Source: Microbacterium sp. 5K110 (GTDB lineage Bacteria > Actinomycetota > Actinomycetes > Actinomycetales > Microbacteriaceae). Taken from it: a DNA stretch of 64,000 nt. Under the pieces are notes generated by a model. That model saw nothing but the letters and a program-made list of their open reading frames with translations. It had not been told where the DNA came from and ran no database searches. Position 1 is the first letter of the stretch, and every line of letters starts with the position of its first letter. Both the position numbers and the translations under genes were made by a program. This document shows, piece by piece, positions 15,363 to 23,249 of this stretch. The DNA lies in the NCBI RefSeq assembly GCF_005774735.1, contig NZ_VBUM01000004.1, forward strand, positions 33,172-97,171, read 5' to 3'.

Positions 15363-15514
15363 GGTCGGTGTCCCGTGCTGGTCGACGTCGGGTCGCGGTG
15401 CTCGCTGAGGCGCGGCCGACACCGTGGGACGCGGCGCTACAGCGTGAGCGTCGGTACGACGAGGAGACGGACATGCGACGTCGGTTCATTCGAGGGTTGG
15501 GGGTAGGTCGATGA
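15275..15514 (+). CDS. Small phage protein, unknown
   Basis: 79 residues from the ATG at 15275, preceded by a strong GGAGGAGG site, overlapping the previous gene by 26 bases. Helical and basic at the end (RRRFIRGLGVGR). No family recognised. Confidence 0.6.
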   Translation: MQTMRSRGDACVPLAERRTAADDAFDEFLRSVSRAGRRRVAVLAEARPTPWDAALQRERRYDEETDMRRRFIRGLGVGR

Positions 15515-16527
15515 CGCCGTGTGCTCTGGGTTGTACGGAGACGGGTCGTCACTTCGCCGACTGTTCCGTTTACGACGGGGTCGATCACGTCAACCCGTGC
15601 AGGGGGTGCATGCCGACGGAGGCGCTCGCCGGCATGGTGGTGTGCGACCGGTGTCGCCGTCGGTTCCGGTGGATGCTGCACGAGGTGTCGGATCTGGTGG
15701 GCCGGTTGCGGTCGGTCGCGGACCCGACGTCGGCGACGTGCTACGAGGATCTCGTGCAGCGGGGCGGCGGGTCGGGCCGCGGCGCGACACGGGCTCCGCT
15801 GCCCTCGGACCTGGCGGATGCGTGCACGGCCGTTCAGATGGGCCTCTGGCGTCTCGCGGGCGCACAGGGGCACCGACCCCGGTCGGACTCCGAGGGCGCA
15901 GCTGAGGACGCGAAGGTGCACGCGAAGGTGATCCTCCGCGCTCTCGAGTCCTGGCACCTCGCGGACGAGTTCCGCATGTCGACGCTGCACGACGTGCTGT
16001 GGACTCGCCACGTCGCGGACGAGGACGGGCTGAGGTCGGGGTGGTCGGCCGCGGATGCCCTGTCGCGGTGGGGGGCAGAACGTCGAGAGTTCCTCGAGCT
16101 GGCGCTTGAGCCGTCGCGCGCGCTCAGGCCGGAGCCGCTGCTGCTGCTCGCGGCAAACGGCCGGGAGCTGTCGGCGCCGATCGCGGAATGGGGAAACGGT
16201 GGGGACGGGCTCCTGACGCGGCAGCAGGCCGCGCAAGAGGCGGGCTCGGATCGCACGCTGCGGCGATGGGTCGCGAAGGGCGAGCTGCGACCGGAGACGT
16301 ACGCCGTGATCGACGGTGCGCGGCGACCGATGTTCCGTCGATCGACAGTGCTCGCGGTGCGGGATCGGATCGGCGCCAACAGGGGCGCCGGGCAGAGGGA
16401 CGAGAGTGGGCGGTTTGCGTCCCAGGGAGATGGGGCCGCGGCATATGGTACTAGGACACACTCACCGAGGGGGCGACGCAGTGAATCTTGTGACCGTGAA
16501 TGGCGTGCAGATCGAGATCGAAGATGA
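15511..16527 (+). CDS. Zinc-finger and MerR-like HTH phage protein
   Basis: 338 residues. The N-terminus has four cysteine pairs (CALGC, CRGC, CDRC and others) within the first 50 residues; the middle is helical; residues about 245-295 (LLTRQQAAQEAGSDRTLRRW, then FRRSTVLAVRDRI) form a MerR/excisionase-like helix-turn-helix. Probably a DNA-binding early or late regulator. The 3' end overlaps the next gene by 47 bases, so the last 15 residues may not be conserved. Confidence 0.55.
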   Translation: MTPCALGCTETGRHFADCSVYDGVDHVNPCRGCMPTEALAGMVVCDRCRRRFRWMLHEVSDLVGRLRSVADPTSATCYEDLVQRGGGSGRGATRAPLPSDLADACTAVQMGLWRLAGAQGHRPRSDSEGAAEDAKVHAKVILRALESWHLADEFRMSTLHDVLWTRHVADEDGLRSGWSAADALSRWGAERREFLELALEPSRALRPEPLLLLAANGRELSAPIAEWGNGGDGLLTRQQAAQEAGSDRTLRRWVAKGELRPETYAVIDGARRPMFRRSTVLAVRDRIGANRGAGQRDESGRFASQGDGAAAYGTRTHSPRGRRSESCDREWRADRDRR

Positions 16528-16867
16528 TCGGACCGCTCTCCATGTGCGAGAGGCGCTCATCGACCTGCTGATTGATGGGAGGCGGTTTGCTGTGACGGGG
16601 AAGGGCTCGCTGCCCGATGGGTCGATGCGTCTCACGACCACTGTCGCGGGGCCGGGCTGCGATCTCGTCTTCTACCTGAATGAGGAAGCCGCGGAAATCG
16701 AGCTGAACAGCGATTGGTCGTACGCGATGATCGCGTGGGCCGAGCAGTCGGGCCGATTCGAGGTGTGGAGCGAGGACGACACTGAACGCGTTATGGACGG
16801 GGTCGTGCGGTTGCAGGCGATCGAGGAAGACCTGAAGGCATCCGACACGACCGGCTCGACCGCGTAG
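16481..16867 (+). CDS. Phage protein, unknown
   Basis: 128 residues from the GTG at 16481, with GAGGGGG about ten bases upstream. It starts MNLVTVNGVQIEIEDD and is acidic with mixed alpha/beta character. It is the last gene of the rightward early operon before a minus-strand cluster. No family recognised. Confidence 0.55.
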   Translation: MNLVTVNGVQIEIEDDRTALHVREALIDLLIDGRRFAVTGKGSLPDGSMRLTTTVAGPGCDLVFYLNEEAAEIELNSDWSYAMIAWAEQSGRFEVWSEDDTERVMDGVVRLQAIEEDLKASDTTGSTA

Positions 16868-16921
16868 CAGCCGACGGCCTCGTGGGCGAGCCGGTCCAAG
16901 CGGTGCGCCCGGTCGTGTGGC

Positions 16922-17284
16922 TTAGTCCGCTAGGGCATCTCGGAGTTCGTCGAGCGTGAGGTAGTCGAGTAGCTGGCGGAGCGAATCGGGCATCGTGAGG
17001 CCGGCGGCTTGAAGGGCGATCGCCATGCCGTCGATTGCGATCTGTCGCTCGAAGGCGGTGTCGGGATCGGGGATGTAGCCGGTCTTCATGCGATGGAGCG
17101 CGACCTCGCGGAGCGCAGATCCCCGGTCCTGCGTGGCGGCGGCTTGTGATTCGGCCTGCTCGTGCTGCGCTTGAGCGTGTTCGATGATCTGCTCCGGAAT
17201 GCGCGTGATGCGGTAAATGAAAATCGCCACGCCCGCGAAGATGACTCCGATGCCGAGGAGCATGAGCAAGTGGCCCGCGTTCAT
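16922..17284 (-). CDS. Single-pass membrane protein with cytoplasmic helix
   Basis: 120 residues. One transmembrane helix at about 5-24, a Gln/Ala-rich linker helix, then a helical C-terminus with an LLDYLTLDELRDAL repeat-like end. It belongs to the minus-strand cluster and convergently faces the early operon. A membrane immunity or exclusion role would fit the position; there is no direct evidence. Confidence 0.55.
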   Translation of the reverse strand: MNAGHLLMLLGIGVIFAGVAIFIYRITRIPEQIIEHAQAQHEQAESQAAATQDRGSALREVALHRMKTGYIPDPDTAFERQIAIDGMAIALQAAGLTMPDSLRQLLDYLTLDELRDALAD

Positions 17285-17293
17285 GCCGGCAGG

Positions 17294-17593
17294 CTAGGGC
17301 CGCTCGGCGGCTGTGGGGTTTCGGGTCGGTGAACGAGGGGAGGCCTGCGTCCGAGGGTTGGAACGCTCGGGTTCCGACCGATCGGTAGCTCGGTCGGTCA
17401 CGGTGCGAGGTTTGCGGCCCGCTCCGGCTCCCTTTCCGGGGCGGGCCGCGTTCCATTCGTCGATCGTGTCGGGCGTCCAGCCGCGCACGTCGCCGATCTG
17501 CGCGTCGGGCTCGGGCATCTTGTACCGGCTGAGAGTGCTCGCTGCGACGCCGATTCGGTTGGCGACCTCGCTACGCGATAGATACCGGATCAT
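17294..17593 (-). CDS. AlpA/XRE-like helix-turn-helix protein
   Basis: 99 residues from the ATG at 17593. YLSRSEVANRIGVAASTLSRYKMPEPD and the RGWTPDTIDEWNAARPG segment form a helix-turn-helix with the substrate-contact strand usual in AlpA/excisionase-like regulators; the C-terminus is basic and disordered. The start overlaps the previous gene's stop (ATGA). A likely regulator of this minus-strand unit. Confidence 0.6.
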   Translation of the reverse strand: MIRYLSRSEVANRIGVAASTLSRYKMPEPDAQIGDVRGWTPDTIDEWNAARPGKGAGAGRKPRTVTDRATDRSEPERSNPRTQASPRSPTRNPTAAERP

Positions 17594-17745
17594 TTGCGGG
17601 TGCTCTCTCGGCTGATCGTCGCGTACCCGGTAAGGGCGGCGGCGAGCACGGCGAGAGAGCCGGCCCACACGGCTTCGGCGATGAACGCGAGCGTCGCGGC
17701 GATGAGCGCGACGACGATCGCGGCGTATTCGATTGCTTTCGTCAT
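17590..17745 (-). CDS. 51-residue two-helix membrane protein
   Basis: Starts MTKAIEYAAIVVALIAATLA; two transmembrane helices separated by EAVWAGS, then a short polar tail. Coupled to the HTH gene by an ATGA overlap. Unknown function. Confidence 0.5.
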   Translation of the reverse strand: MTKAIEYAAIVVALIAATLAFIAEAVWAGSLAVLAAALTGYATISRESTRK

Positions 17746-17771
17746 GGTGGGGGTCCGATGATGGACGGCGG

Positions 17772-17800
17772 GGCCGGAGGTACTTTCTCTACCTCCGGCC
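17772..17800. terminator. Perfect 11-bp hairpin inside the minus-strand cluster
   Basis: GGCCGGAGGTA pairs with TACCTCCGGCC around a 7-base loop. It lies between the 34- and 51-residue genes. No T-run follows on either strand, so it could be an attenuator or RNA-processing site as easily as a terminator. Confidence 0.5.
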
Positions 17801-17809
17801 CCTCGTGGT

Positions 17810-17914
17810 CTAGTCCTTCTTCCGTTCTCCGGCCTTCCTCCACAGTGCTAGGGCTGTGATGAGGGCTGCGGTGGCGGTGATGAGCTTGACCACGTTGTCC
17901 ACTATCTCGGACAT
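17810..17914 (-). CDS. 34-residue single-pass membrane peptide
   Basis: Starts MSEIVDNVVKLITATAAL, one transmembrane helix, then a Lys/Arg-rich tail (WRKAGERKKD). It has the best ribosome site of the prophage (AGGAGGTGAG just before the ATG). Its size and shape resemble small holin-like or toxin-like peptides, but the function is unknown. Confidence 0.55.
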   Translation of the reverse strand: MSEIVDNVVKLITATAALITALALWRKAGERKKD

Positions 17915-17923
17915 CTCACCTCC

Positions 17924-17975
17924 TCTCTGTTGTTGTAGCTTAATCATACATCGTCAAGATGCATGAATGCAGGTG
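17924..17975 (-). promoter_or_regulatory. Probable promoter/operator of the minus-strand cluster
   Basis: An AT-rich island in high-GC DNA. On the minus strand it carries TATGAT (a near-consensus -10) and TTGACG, and a dyad TGCAT-TC-ATGCA (17960-17971). The gene at 17914 starts immediately downstream. The exact promoter elements are not certain. Confidence 0.45.
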
Positions 17976-18006
17976 TCGAGTGAGGAGAATGCGTGCGGAA
18001 CCCTGT

Positions 18007-18657
18007 TCAGGAGCCGACGAACAGTTGCCCGATGAGCCCCGAGGCTGCCGCTCCCGCTCCTGCGTTCGCGGCTGACGCGAGCACGCCCTTTAGTGCCGGG
18101 ATCAGCCGCTTGAGCACCTTCTGATCCGGGTTCGGCTTGGCAGTCTCGGCGACGATCAACGTCGCGTACTCCCTGGCGACATCGACCTCCTCAGGGTCGA
18201 TCCCCATTGTTTTTTCGATCAGCGCTAGCGCACGTCCGACAGCATCCGCCAGGTGCTCGTAGCCTGCTGCCACTGGGAGCTGCTGGGTCACGGTGCTTCC
18301 ATCCACGGCGATATTGACGTGGCTCCCGTTCACGACGATGACGTGCCCTCCCTGGGGCGCGGGTGGCTCAGGCGCGGGCGGGGCCGCCGAATACTTGACC
18401 TCGATATGGCGTATGCGGCTTGATCCCTGATCGCGCACGTCGACCTGACTCGCGTATGCCGATTCGCGACCGCCTCGGGGGTCGTCCCATTCCATGCGGT
18501 CGCCGTTGTAGATAGGTACGTCGACCTCGAAGAATATCGATTCGGGTTGCACCAATGCTTCCGCCTCGAACGGTGCCCGGCCCGGCTTCTCCGGGCCGGG
18601 GGTAATCGCGACCTTCTTGGTGCCGCCGAGTCGGCGCATGGATGTCAAGAAACTCAT
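18007..18657 (-). CDS. Unknown prophage protein, candidate lysogenic-conversion gene
   Basis: 216 residues. Residues about 25-90 are beta-rich (IFFEVDVPIYNGDRMEWDD), followed by a Pro/Ala hinge, a short beta unit (GGHVIVVNGSHVNIAVDGS), and a helical C-terminal half ending in a Gly/Ala-rich hydrophobic tail (AANAGAGAAASGLIGQLF) that might insert in membrane. No family is recognised. It has its own upstream region and runs against the phage operon, as accessory genes expressed in lysogens often do. Confidence 0.55.
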   Translation of the reverse strand: MSFLTSMRRLGGTKKVAITPGPEKPGRAPFEAEALVQPESIFFEVDVPIYNGDRMEWDDPRGGRESAYASQVDVRDQGSSRIRHIEVKYSAAPPAPEPPAPQGGHVIVVNGSHVNIAVDGSTVTQQLPVAAGYEHLADAVGRALALIEKTMGIDPEEVDVAREYATLIVAETAKPNPDQKVLKRLIPALKGVLASAANAGAGAAASGLIGQLFVGS

Positions 18658-18760
18658 TCGTACCTCGGGTGTCTCGTCGGCTGATTAGCTGGGTCCAGTT
18701 TGGCGGCCCACCGTAATGGCCGCACCCCCTCGTAAGCTGAGCTTGCGCAAGTCTTGTAAC

Positions 18761-18792
18761 CGAGAGCCCTCGCCCCGCGGCGGGGGCTCTCG
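18761..18792. terminator. Bidirectional terminator-like hairpin
   Basis: CGAGAGCCC (18761-18769) pairs with GGGCTCTCG (18784-18792), with an inner CGCC/GGCG stem. It separates the leftward cluster from the rightward late genes. Confidence 0.55.
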
Positions 18793-19006
18793 TCGTTAAA
18801 CGCGCATCGTCTCTCGGCTGGTGCCCCGGCTCGAGATCGGCGCACCGCACCGTTTCGCCTCCCCCCTTTGTCGTCGAGCCGCCGCGCATTCATGCGGGCG
18901 CCGCATGGGGGCGCGGACGGTTCGGTGTGCCATGTCCCGCATGGTGCGGGGGAGCAACCGCGGATGCTCTGACAATGCGCGGCGCGGACCCGGCGTGATG
19001 ACCGGA

Positions 19007-19043
19007 GGAGCGGGGCGGTGGGCGTATGCCTCCGCCCCGCTCC
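19007..19043 (+). other. Leader hairpin before the endolysin
   Basis: GGAGCGGGGCGG (19007-19018) pairs perfectly with CCGCCCCGCTCC (19032-19043), 13-base loop. It ends about 20 bases before the endolysin start, so it may be a terminator or a leader structure. Confidence 0.45.
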
Positions 19044-19064
19044 GCTCGAACGCGAGAGGAGAGC

Positions 19065-20960
19065 ATGATGCTTTACCCGAACGGTTCTACGGAGCGCCCC
19101 ACCGTCACGAGCGGGTTCGGTCCGCGCCAGGCGTCGGGCGGTGCGTCCAGTTACCACCGCGGCGCTGACCTCATCGGTTTCTCAATCATCCGGGCGGTCG
19201 CCGCGGGTGTCGTCAAGTGCTCGGGCAGCGCACCGCGCGGCTGGGAGAACGGCGGCGATCAGGTCTGGATTCAGCACGACGGATTCTTCTCGAAGAGTCT
19301 CCACCAGGCACGTTCGCTCGTCTCGGACGGTCAGTGGGTCAACGAAGGCGACCCGGTCGGCATCGGGATCATGGGGCAGTCCGGTAGCGCGCAGGGCGTG
19401 CACCAGCACCTCGAGATCACGCCCGGCGAGCTGCACTTCGGCAACTACGGTCAGGTCGACCCTCTCGCGTTCATCGCGGCGCGTCTCAGCCGCGGCGGGT
19501 CGACGGCATCCGTCGGCGGTCAGCAGCGTCGCACGCGTGCCGTCGCGAACGGCCGCGCCGAGGCGTCGTCGCAGTCCGCGCTCGTCGGCGACCCGCTCCA
19601 GGACGCGACGGTGGGCGACTTCGTCGGCTTCGCCCGCGGTGAAAGCGTCGAGGGCAACGATGTCTGGTTCAAGGGCACGTCGGGCCGCTGGTTCTGGTCT
19701 GGTGCGTTCGAGGGTGGCGCGAACACCGCGAACCTTCCGGACCTGACCCCCGCGGCGTCGCTCGGTGGGCAGCAGCGTCGCACGACGACCGAGCTGAACG
19801 GCCGCGCGGACGCCCGCGTGAACGCGACGCTGAAGCAGACGCTCCCGGCCGGCGCCGTCGGCGACTTCGACGGCTGGAAGTACGGCGACGCCGTCGGTAC
19901 GGAGAACCGGTGGGTTCGCGGCGCACACTCGGGGGACTGGTTCTCGCTCGCCTACCTCGAGCCGAGCAACGTCGACAACCTCGCTGACCTGAACCCGGCC
20001 GCTCCGACGCCTTCGGCGAGCAACGAGCGTGTCGTCGGCGCGGGAGGCGCGAACGGCCGCACCGGCCCCGGTCGCAACTACACCGTGGCGCAGAGCCTTC
20101 CGGCAGGCACGGTCGGCACGTTCAACGGCTGGACGCGCGGTGAGACGGTCGAGGGCATCGATGTCTGGTTCCGGGGCGCGCTCGCGGGCAACTGGTTCTG
20201 GTCGGGCGGCTTTACGTCGCAGAGCACCGACGGGCTCGAGCAGATCGCTACGCCCACCGCCCCGCCGCCCACGGCCACGCCGACCGGGGACAACCCGCTC
20301 GGCCTGCCGACGCATACGCCGTTCTACCCGGATGCCGTGATCGGCCTAGACGCCCCGCTCGGCAACTCGCCCCGCGGCACGAAGGGAAAGCCGGCCGTCC
20401 CGGCGCCGGTCATCATCGACCAGTTCCACATTCACCGCACCGGCTCGTCGGGGGATGACGGCGCGTGGTTCAGCAAGGACAACGACCGCAGCTCCTGCCC
20501 GCACCTTCACGTTCTCGGGAACGGGCGAACCCGGGAGTTTATCCGTCCGAGCATGAAGCCGGCGCTCACCGGTCCCGACTGGAATTGGCGCGGCTACGGT
20601 GTCGAGATCCAGGGCGACGGCGACGGCACCGCCGAGCAGTTCGAGCGTGTCGCCGACGTCATGGCCTGGCTCGCGTCCTACGAGGGCAAGACGCTCGACG
20701 GGGTGCTGGTGATGTACAACCTGCGGCAGCGGGAAAACACCACGATCACGCACCGCGAGATGCTCCCGGGCACCGAATGCCCGGGCGAGTGGTGGCAGTC
20801 CCGGGTTGACGCGCTGCTCGTGCGAGCGCGTCAGATTCTCCTCGGGCGCTACACCCCGGCCGCTCCTGAGCCGGGCAAGGGTGACGTCGTCGAGGTGCCC
20901 CGCTCGAAGCTCCAGGAGATATTCGAGTGGCTCAAGGGTGTCCTGGGCCGGCGATCGTGA
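19065..20960 (+). CDS. Bicatalytic endolysin: M23 peptidase, three SH3-like repeats, amidase
   Basis: 631 residues from the ATG at 19065 (AGAGGAGAGC upstream). Residues 1-155 form an M23 metallopeptidase with zinc ligands H31, D35 and H115, and H80 and H113 near the active site. Three SH3-like cell-wall repeats of about 75-80 residues follow (about 165-245, 245-325, 330-405), each with a W-rich end. A Pro/Thr linker leads to an amidase_2/PGRP domain (about 450-600) with FHIHRTG, GYGVEIQG and THREMLPGTECPG. It would cut both peptide cross-links and the sugar-peptide bond. Confidence 0.9.
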   Translation: MMLYPNGSTERPTVTSGFGPRQASGGASSYHRGADLIGFSIIRAVAAGVVKCSGSAPRGWENGGDQVWIQHDGFFSKSLHQARSLVSDGQWVNEGDPVGIGIMGQSGSAQGVHQHLEITPGELHFGNYGQVDPLAFIAARLSRGGSTASVGGQQRRTRAVANGRAEASSQSALVGDPLQDATVGDFVGFARGESVEGNDVWFKGTSGRWFWSGAFEGGANTANLPDLTPAASLGGQQRRTTTELNGRADARVNATLKQTLPAGAVGDFDGWKYGDAVGTENRWVRGAHSGDWFSLAYLEPSNVDNLADLNPAAPTPSASNERVVGAGGANGRTGPGRNYTVAQSLPAGTVGTFNGWTRGETVEGIDVWFRGALAGNWFWSGGFTSQSTDGLEQIATPTAPPPTATPTGDNPLGLPTHTPFYPDAVIGLDAPLGNSPRGTKGKPAVPAPVIIDQFHIHRTGSSGDDGAWFSKDNDRSSCPHLHVLGNGRTREFIRPSMKPALTGPDWNWRGYGVEIQGDGDGTAEQFERVADVMAWLASYEGKTLDGVLVMYNLRQRENTTITHREMLPGTECPGEWWQSRVDALLVRARQILLGRYTPAAPEPGKGDVVEVPRSKLQEIFEWLKGVLGRRS

Positions 20961-21112
20961 AGACGCCGACGTTCGAGCAACTGGTGGCACGGGGTTCAAC
21001 CCGGCACGCGGCGCGCCGCGAGGTTCATCGTGTCGCGTGCCTTCTCGGCGTGGCCTGCGGGCTCGTGCTGGGCGGCGTCGCGGCGCTGTGCATCATCGGC
21101 GCGCCTTCCTGA
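20957..21112 (+). CDS. Small membrane protein of the lysis cassette
   Basis: 51 residues from a GTG overlapping the endolysin stop (GTGA). A basic N-terminal half and one transmembrane helix at the C-terminus (LLGVACGLVLGGVAALCII). Possibly holin-associated. Confidence 0.5.
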   Translation: MKTPTFEQLVARGSTRHAARREVHRVACLLGVACGLVLGGVAALCIIGAPS

Positions 21113-21143
21113 CTGATCAACGTAGAAACGAGGGGGGTGTCTC

Positions 21144-21524
21144 ATGGCTGATCCGGTGATGCTCGCCTGGATCGCGTTCGCTGGTGTGTTCGCGACGGCG
21201 CTCGCCGCGATCCTGGGCCACCTCCTCGGTGCGTCCACGGCGCGTCGCACGGCGCGCCTCCAGGCCGACACGGCGGCGCAGACGGCCGCGGCGCAGCAGG
21301 AGGCGACCCGCGTCGCCCATGACGCGGCGCAGTCGACTGCGGCTGACCGAATGATCGACCAGCTTCAAGAGGAGCTGGCTCGTTACCGAAAGGCGACAGA
21401 CGCGCGTCTGGATCGTCTCGAGGCGGAGAACCGCGGTTACCGCGCGTTCATCGGCGTGCAGCGCGACCACATGGCGCAGCACGGTATCCCACTGCCGGAT
21501 TGGCCCGAGGGGCTCCCGCGGTGA
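21144..21524 (+). CDS. Membrane-anchored coiled-coil protein of the lysis cassette
   Basis: 126 residues. One N-terminal transmembrane helix (about 7-27) followed by a long Ala/Gln/Arg-rich coiled coil (30-110). The layout is like holin-associated or spanin-like proteins of actinophages; its place between the endolysin and a multi-pass protein supports a lysis role. Confidence 0.55.
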   Translation: MADPVMLAWIAFAGVFATALAAILGHLLGASTARRTARLQADTAAQTAAAQQEATRVAHDAAQSTAADRMIDQLQEELARYRKATDARLDRLEAENRGYRAFIGVQRDHMAQHGIPLPDWPEGLPR

Positions 21525-21553
21525 TTCACGACTACGACCCGAAGGGGGTTCGG

Positions 21554-22345
21554 ATGAAAGAGTTCTGGGCGCGCGTTGCGCGCTGGTTCACGGATTCGCG
21601 TCGTCAGGCGGTGCAGGCGTCGATTGCGTCGCTCGTGGCGCTGTTCACGATGCTGGGTGTCACGACACAGGCGCAGTCGTCGGCGCTGCTCGACCTGTCC
21701 GCGTCGGCTCTGCTGCTCGTGCAGGGCGTCATCGGCCTGTCGCTGCTGCGCCGGTCGGACGCGTACACGTGGCTGAACGAGCACGGCCGGGGCGCGGTGT
21801 ACGCGCTCGCGCTCGCCGTCGGCGCGGTCGGGGTGGCCTTCACGGCGTGGGGCGACGACACGGCCGCGCAGATCGCAACGGTGACGACCGCTGTCCTGTC
21901 GATCTTCACCGCGTTCGTGCAGGTGGTGAACGTGGGCACCCTGTCGAGCCCCTGGCCGCTGGCTGACCCGCCCGAGTGGCAGAGCAAGCTCGCCGCGTTC
22001 GCGACGACTCGCGCCGCGGTCGTCGAGCACGCGAAGCCGGAGGAGAACCCGGCCACGTTCAAGACCGAGCGAGATCCCGCAGAGGCCGCGCCGGCATCGG
22101 GTCTGACGGTCGGGGTGTACGCGCCGGGCAGAGCGGCGCCCGAGCCGCTCCGCGCGCGGGCGGTCCGTCAGCTCGCGCCGTTGCCCGTGGGTGCGGTGAC
22201 GATCCTGACCTCTCTCGATGAGGCGCGTGGCCTGCGGTTCGACGCGGTCCTGTTGGTGGGTGAGCCCACCCCGGCCGTGCTCGAGGCGCTAGCTCCCACC
22301 TACGCGACGTCGACCCTGCGCGTGCCCGTGCAGGTGCTCGCGTGA
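21554..22345 (+). CDS. Holin-like multi-pass membrane protein
   Basis: 263 residues from the ATG at 21554 (GAAGGGGG upstream); a GTG at 21521 overlapping the previous stop is the alternative. Four hydrophobic segments lie in the first 135 residues, then a soluble tail of about 125 residues with a small alpha/beta unit. Actinophage holins commonly have this shape. The tail is longer than usual, which is odd for a simple holin. Confidence 0.6.
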   Translation: MKEFWARVARWFTDSRRQAVQASIASLVALFTMLGVTTQAQSSALLDLSASALLLVQGVIGLSLLRRSDAYTWLNEHGRGAVYALALAVGAVGVAFTAWGDDTAAQIATVTTAVLSIFTAFVQVVNVGTLSSPWPLADPPEWQSKLAAFATTRAAVVEHAKPEENPATFKTERDPAEAAPASGLTVGVYAPGRAAPEPLRARAVRQLAPLPVGAVTILTSLDEARGLRFDAVLLVGEPTPAVLEALAPTYATSTLRVPVQVLA

Positions 22346-22785
22346 TCCCCATGACCCTCTCGAGGCGAGAGAAGGCGCTGGCTCTGGCGATCCAGGCCGG
22401 CGTGAACCATCCGACGCTGGATGTTCTGGAGGTAGCGCGCAAGTTCGATGAGTTCCTGAGCGCGAACCCGGGGATTCCGGAGCCGCAGCGCCCGCCGACG
22501 CGCGGCCGGATCGTGCTCTACACGCTGTCGGAAGCCGACGTGCACGCGATCAACCGGCGCCGCAGCGACGCGACTGCGAGCGGCGTCGGCGGAACGCATT
22601 CGGGTGCTCAGGTGCACGTCGGCAACGAGGCGCGTGTCGGCGACGTCGTACCCGTGGTGGTGGTGCGGGTGTGGCCCGACGGCATCAACGGGCAGGCGTT
22701 GCTCGACGGCAACGACACGCTGTGGCTGACGTCGCGGCGTGAGGGTACCGAGCCCGGGACGTGGGCGTGGCCGCCCCGCGGGTGA
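22342..22785 (+). CDS. Phage protein, unknown
   Basis: 147 residues from a GTG overlapping the holin stop. The helical N-terminus is followed by a beta-barrel-like region: GRIVLYTLSEADVHAINRRR, then HSGAQVHVGNEARVGDVVPVVVVRVW. The latter pattern is common in actinophage proteins lying near the lysis genes. No biochemical role is known. Confidence 0.6.
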   Translation: MIPMTLSRREKALALAIQAGVNHPTLDVLEVARKFDEFLSANPGIPEPQRPPTRGRIVLYTLSEADVHAINRRRSDATASGVGGTHSGAQVHVGNEARVGDVVPVVVVRVWPDGINGQALLDGNDTLWLTSRREGTEPGTWAWPPRG

Positions 22786-22934
22786 TCGCGCCCGTCTCGG
22801 GTGTGATCGGGTTCGCGGTGGTGCCGGATCGGCCGCGAATGTTTCCGCCTGTCGAAGCGATCGTCTCGCAGCAGGCGGACCCCCCGGAGCGGGCGGTGTC
22901 CCGGGTGGAACGGGAACGGGCGCGCCGAGCCTGA
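22782..22934 (+). CDS. Small phage protein
   Basis: 50 residues from a GTG overlapping the previous stop. Hydrophobic-Pro-rich start (MIAPVSGVIGFAVVPDRP) and a basic helical end. Accepted for its tight coupling; unknown function. Confidence 0.45.
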   Translation: MIAPVSGVIGFAVVPDRPRMFPPVEAIVSQQADPPERAVSRVERERARRA

Positions 22935-22958
22935 GCCCGGACGACCGGGAGGTGAGCG

Positions 22959-23249
22959 GTGCCACACGATGCCGAGAAGCTCAGCGCTACCGAGTACGCG
23001 CGGCTCCTCGGCATCGTGTGCCCGCGAGGGTCCGTGTGCTGGCTGTGCCGTGGTCGGCGCGGACCGATCAGGTTCGACCTTCGCGCTCGGCATCCGCTCG
23101 GCCCTTCCCTTGACCACGTCATCCCAGCGTCGAAGGGCGGCACATGGGATCTGTGGAACCTGCGACCCGCGCACTTCGGGTGCAACGCTCGTCGCCGCGA
23201 TCGTGCCCCGTCCGTGCCGCGCGGCACGCGCTCGCGACGGTGGGCCTGA
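22959..23249 (+). CDS. HNH endonuclease, packaging-associated
   Basis: 96 residues with GGGAGGTG before the GTG start. C27 and C30 (CWLC) pair with a later Cys; LDHVIPASKGG (residues 51-61) is the HNH catalytic stretch, and NLRPAHFGCN completes it. HNH proteins next to terminases are known to act with the large subunit in cos cleavage in many phages, and this position fits. It suggests a cos-type packaging phage. Confidence 0.85.
   Translation: MPHDAEKLSATEYARLLGIVCPRGSVCWLCRGRRGPIRFDLRARHPLGPSLDHVIPASKGGTWDLWNLRPAHFGCNARRRDRAPSVPRGTRSRRWA

Larger units (their letters stand above)
18658..19064. other. Gene-free region before the endolysin
   Basis: No convincing gene in 407 bases. It holds a strong hairpin at 18761-18792 (CGAGAGCCC with GGGCTCTCG), a small CCCGCA-TGG-TGCGGG hairpin near 18940, and a 12-bp hairpin at 19007-19043. 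It should contain the promoter of the minus-strand gene at 18657 and the late promoter for lysis and structural genes. Confidence 0.5.

Noticed and set aside
18740..18770. Possible RNA gene in the gap before the endolysin (leading to the hairpin at 18761)
   Set aside because: The stem-loops do not form a cloverleaf and no anticodon loop can be placed; treated as terminator/leader hairpins.
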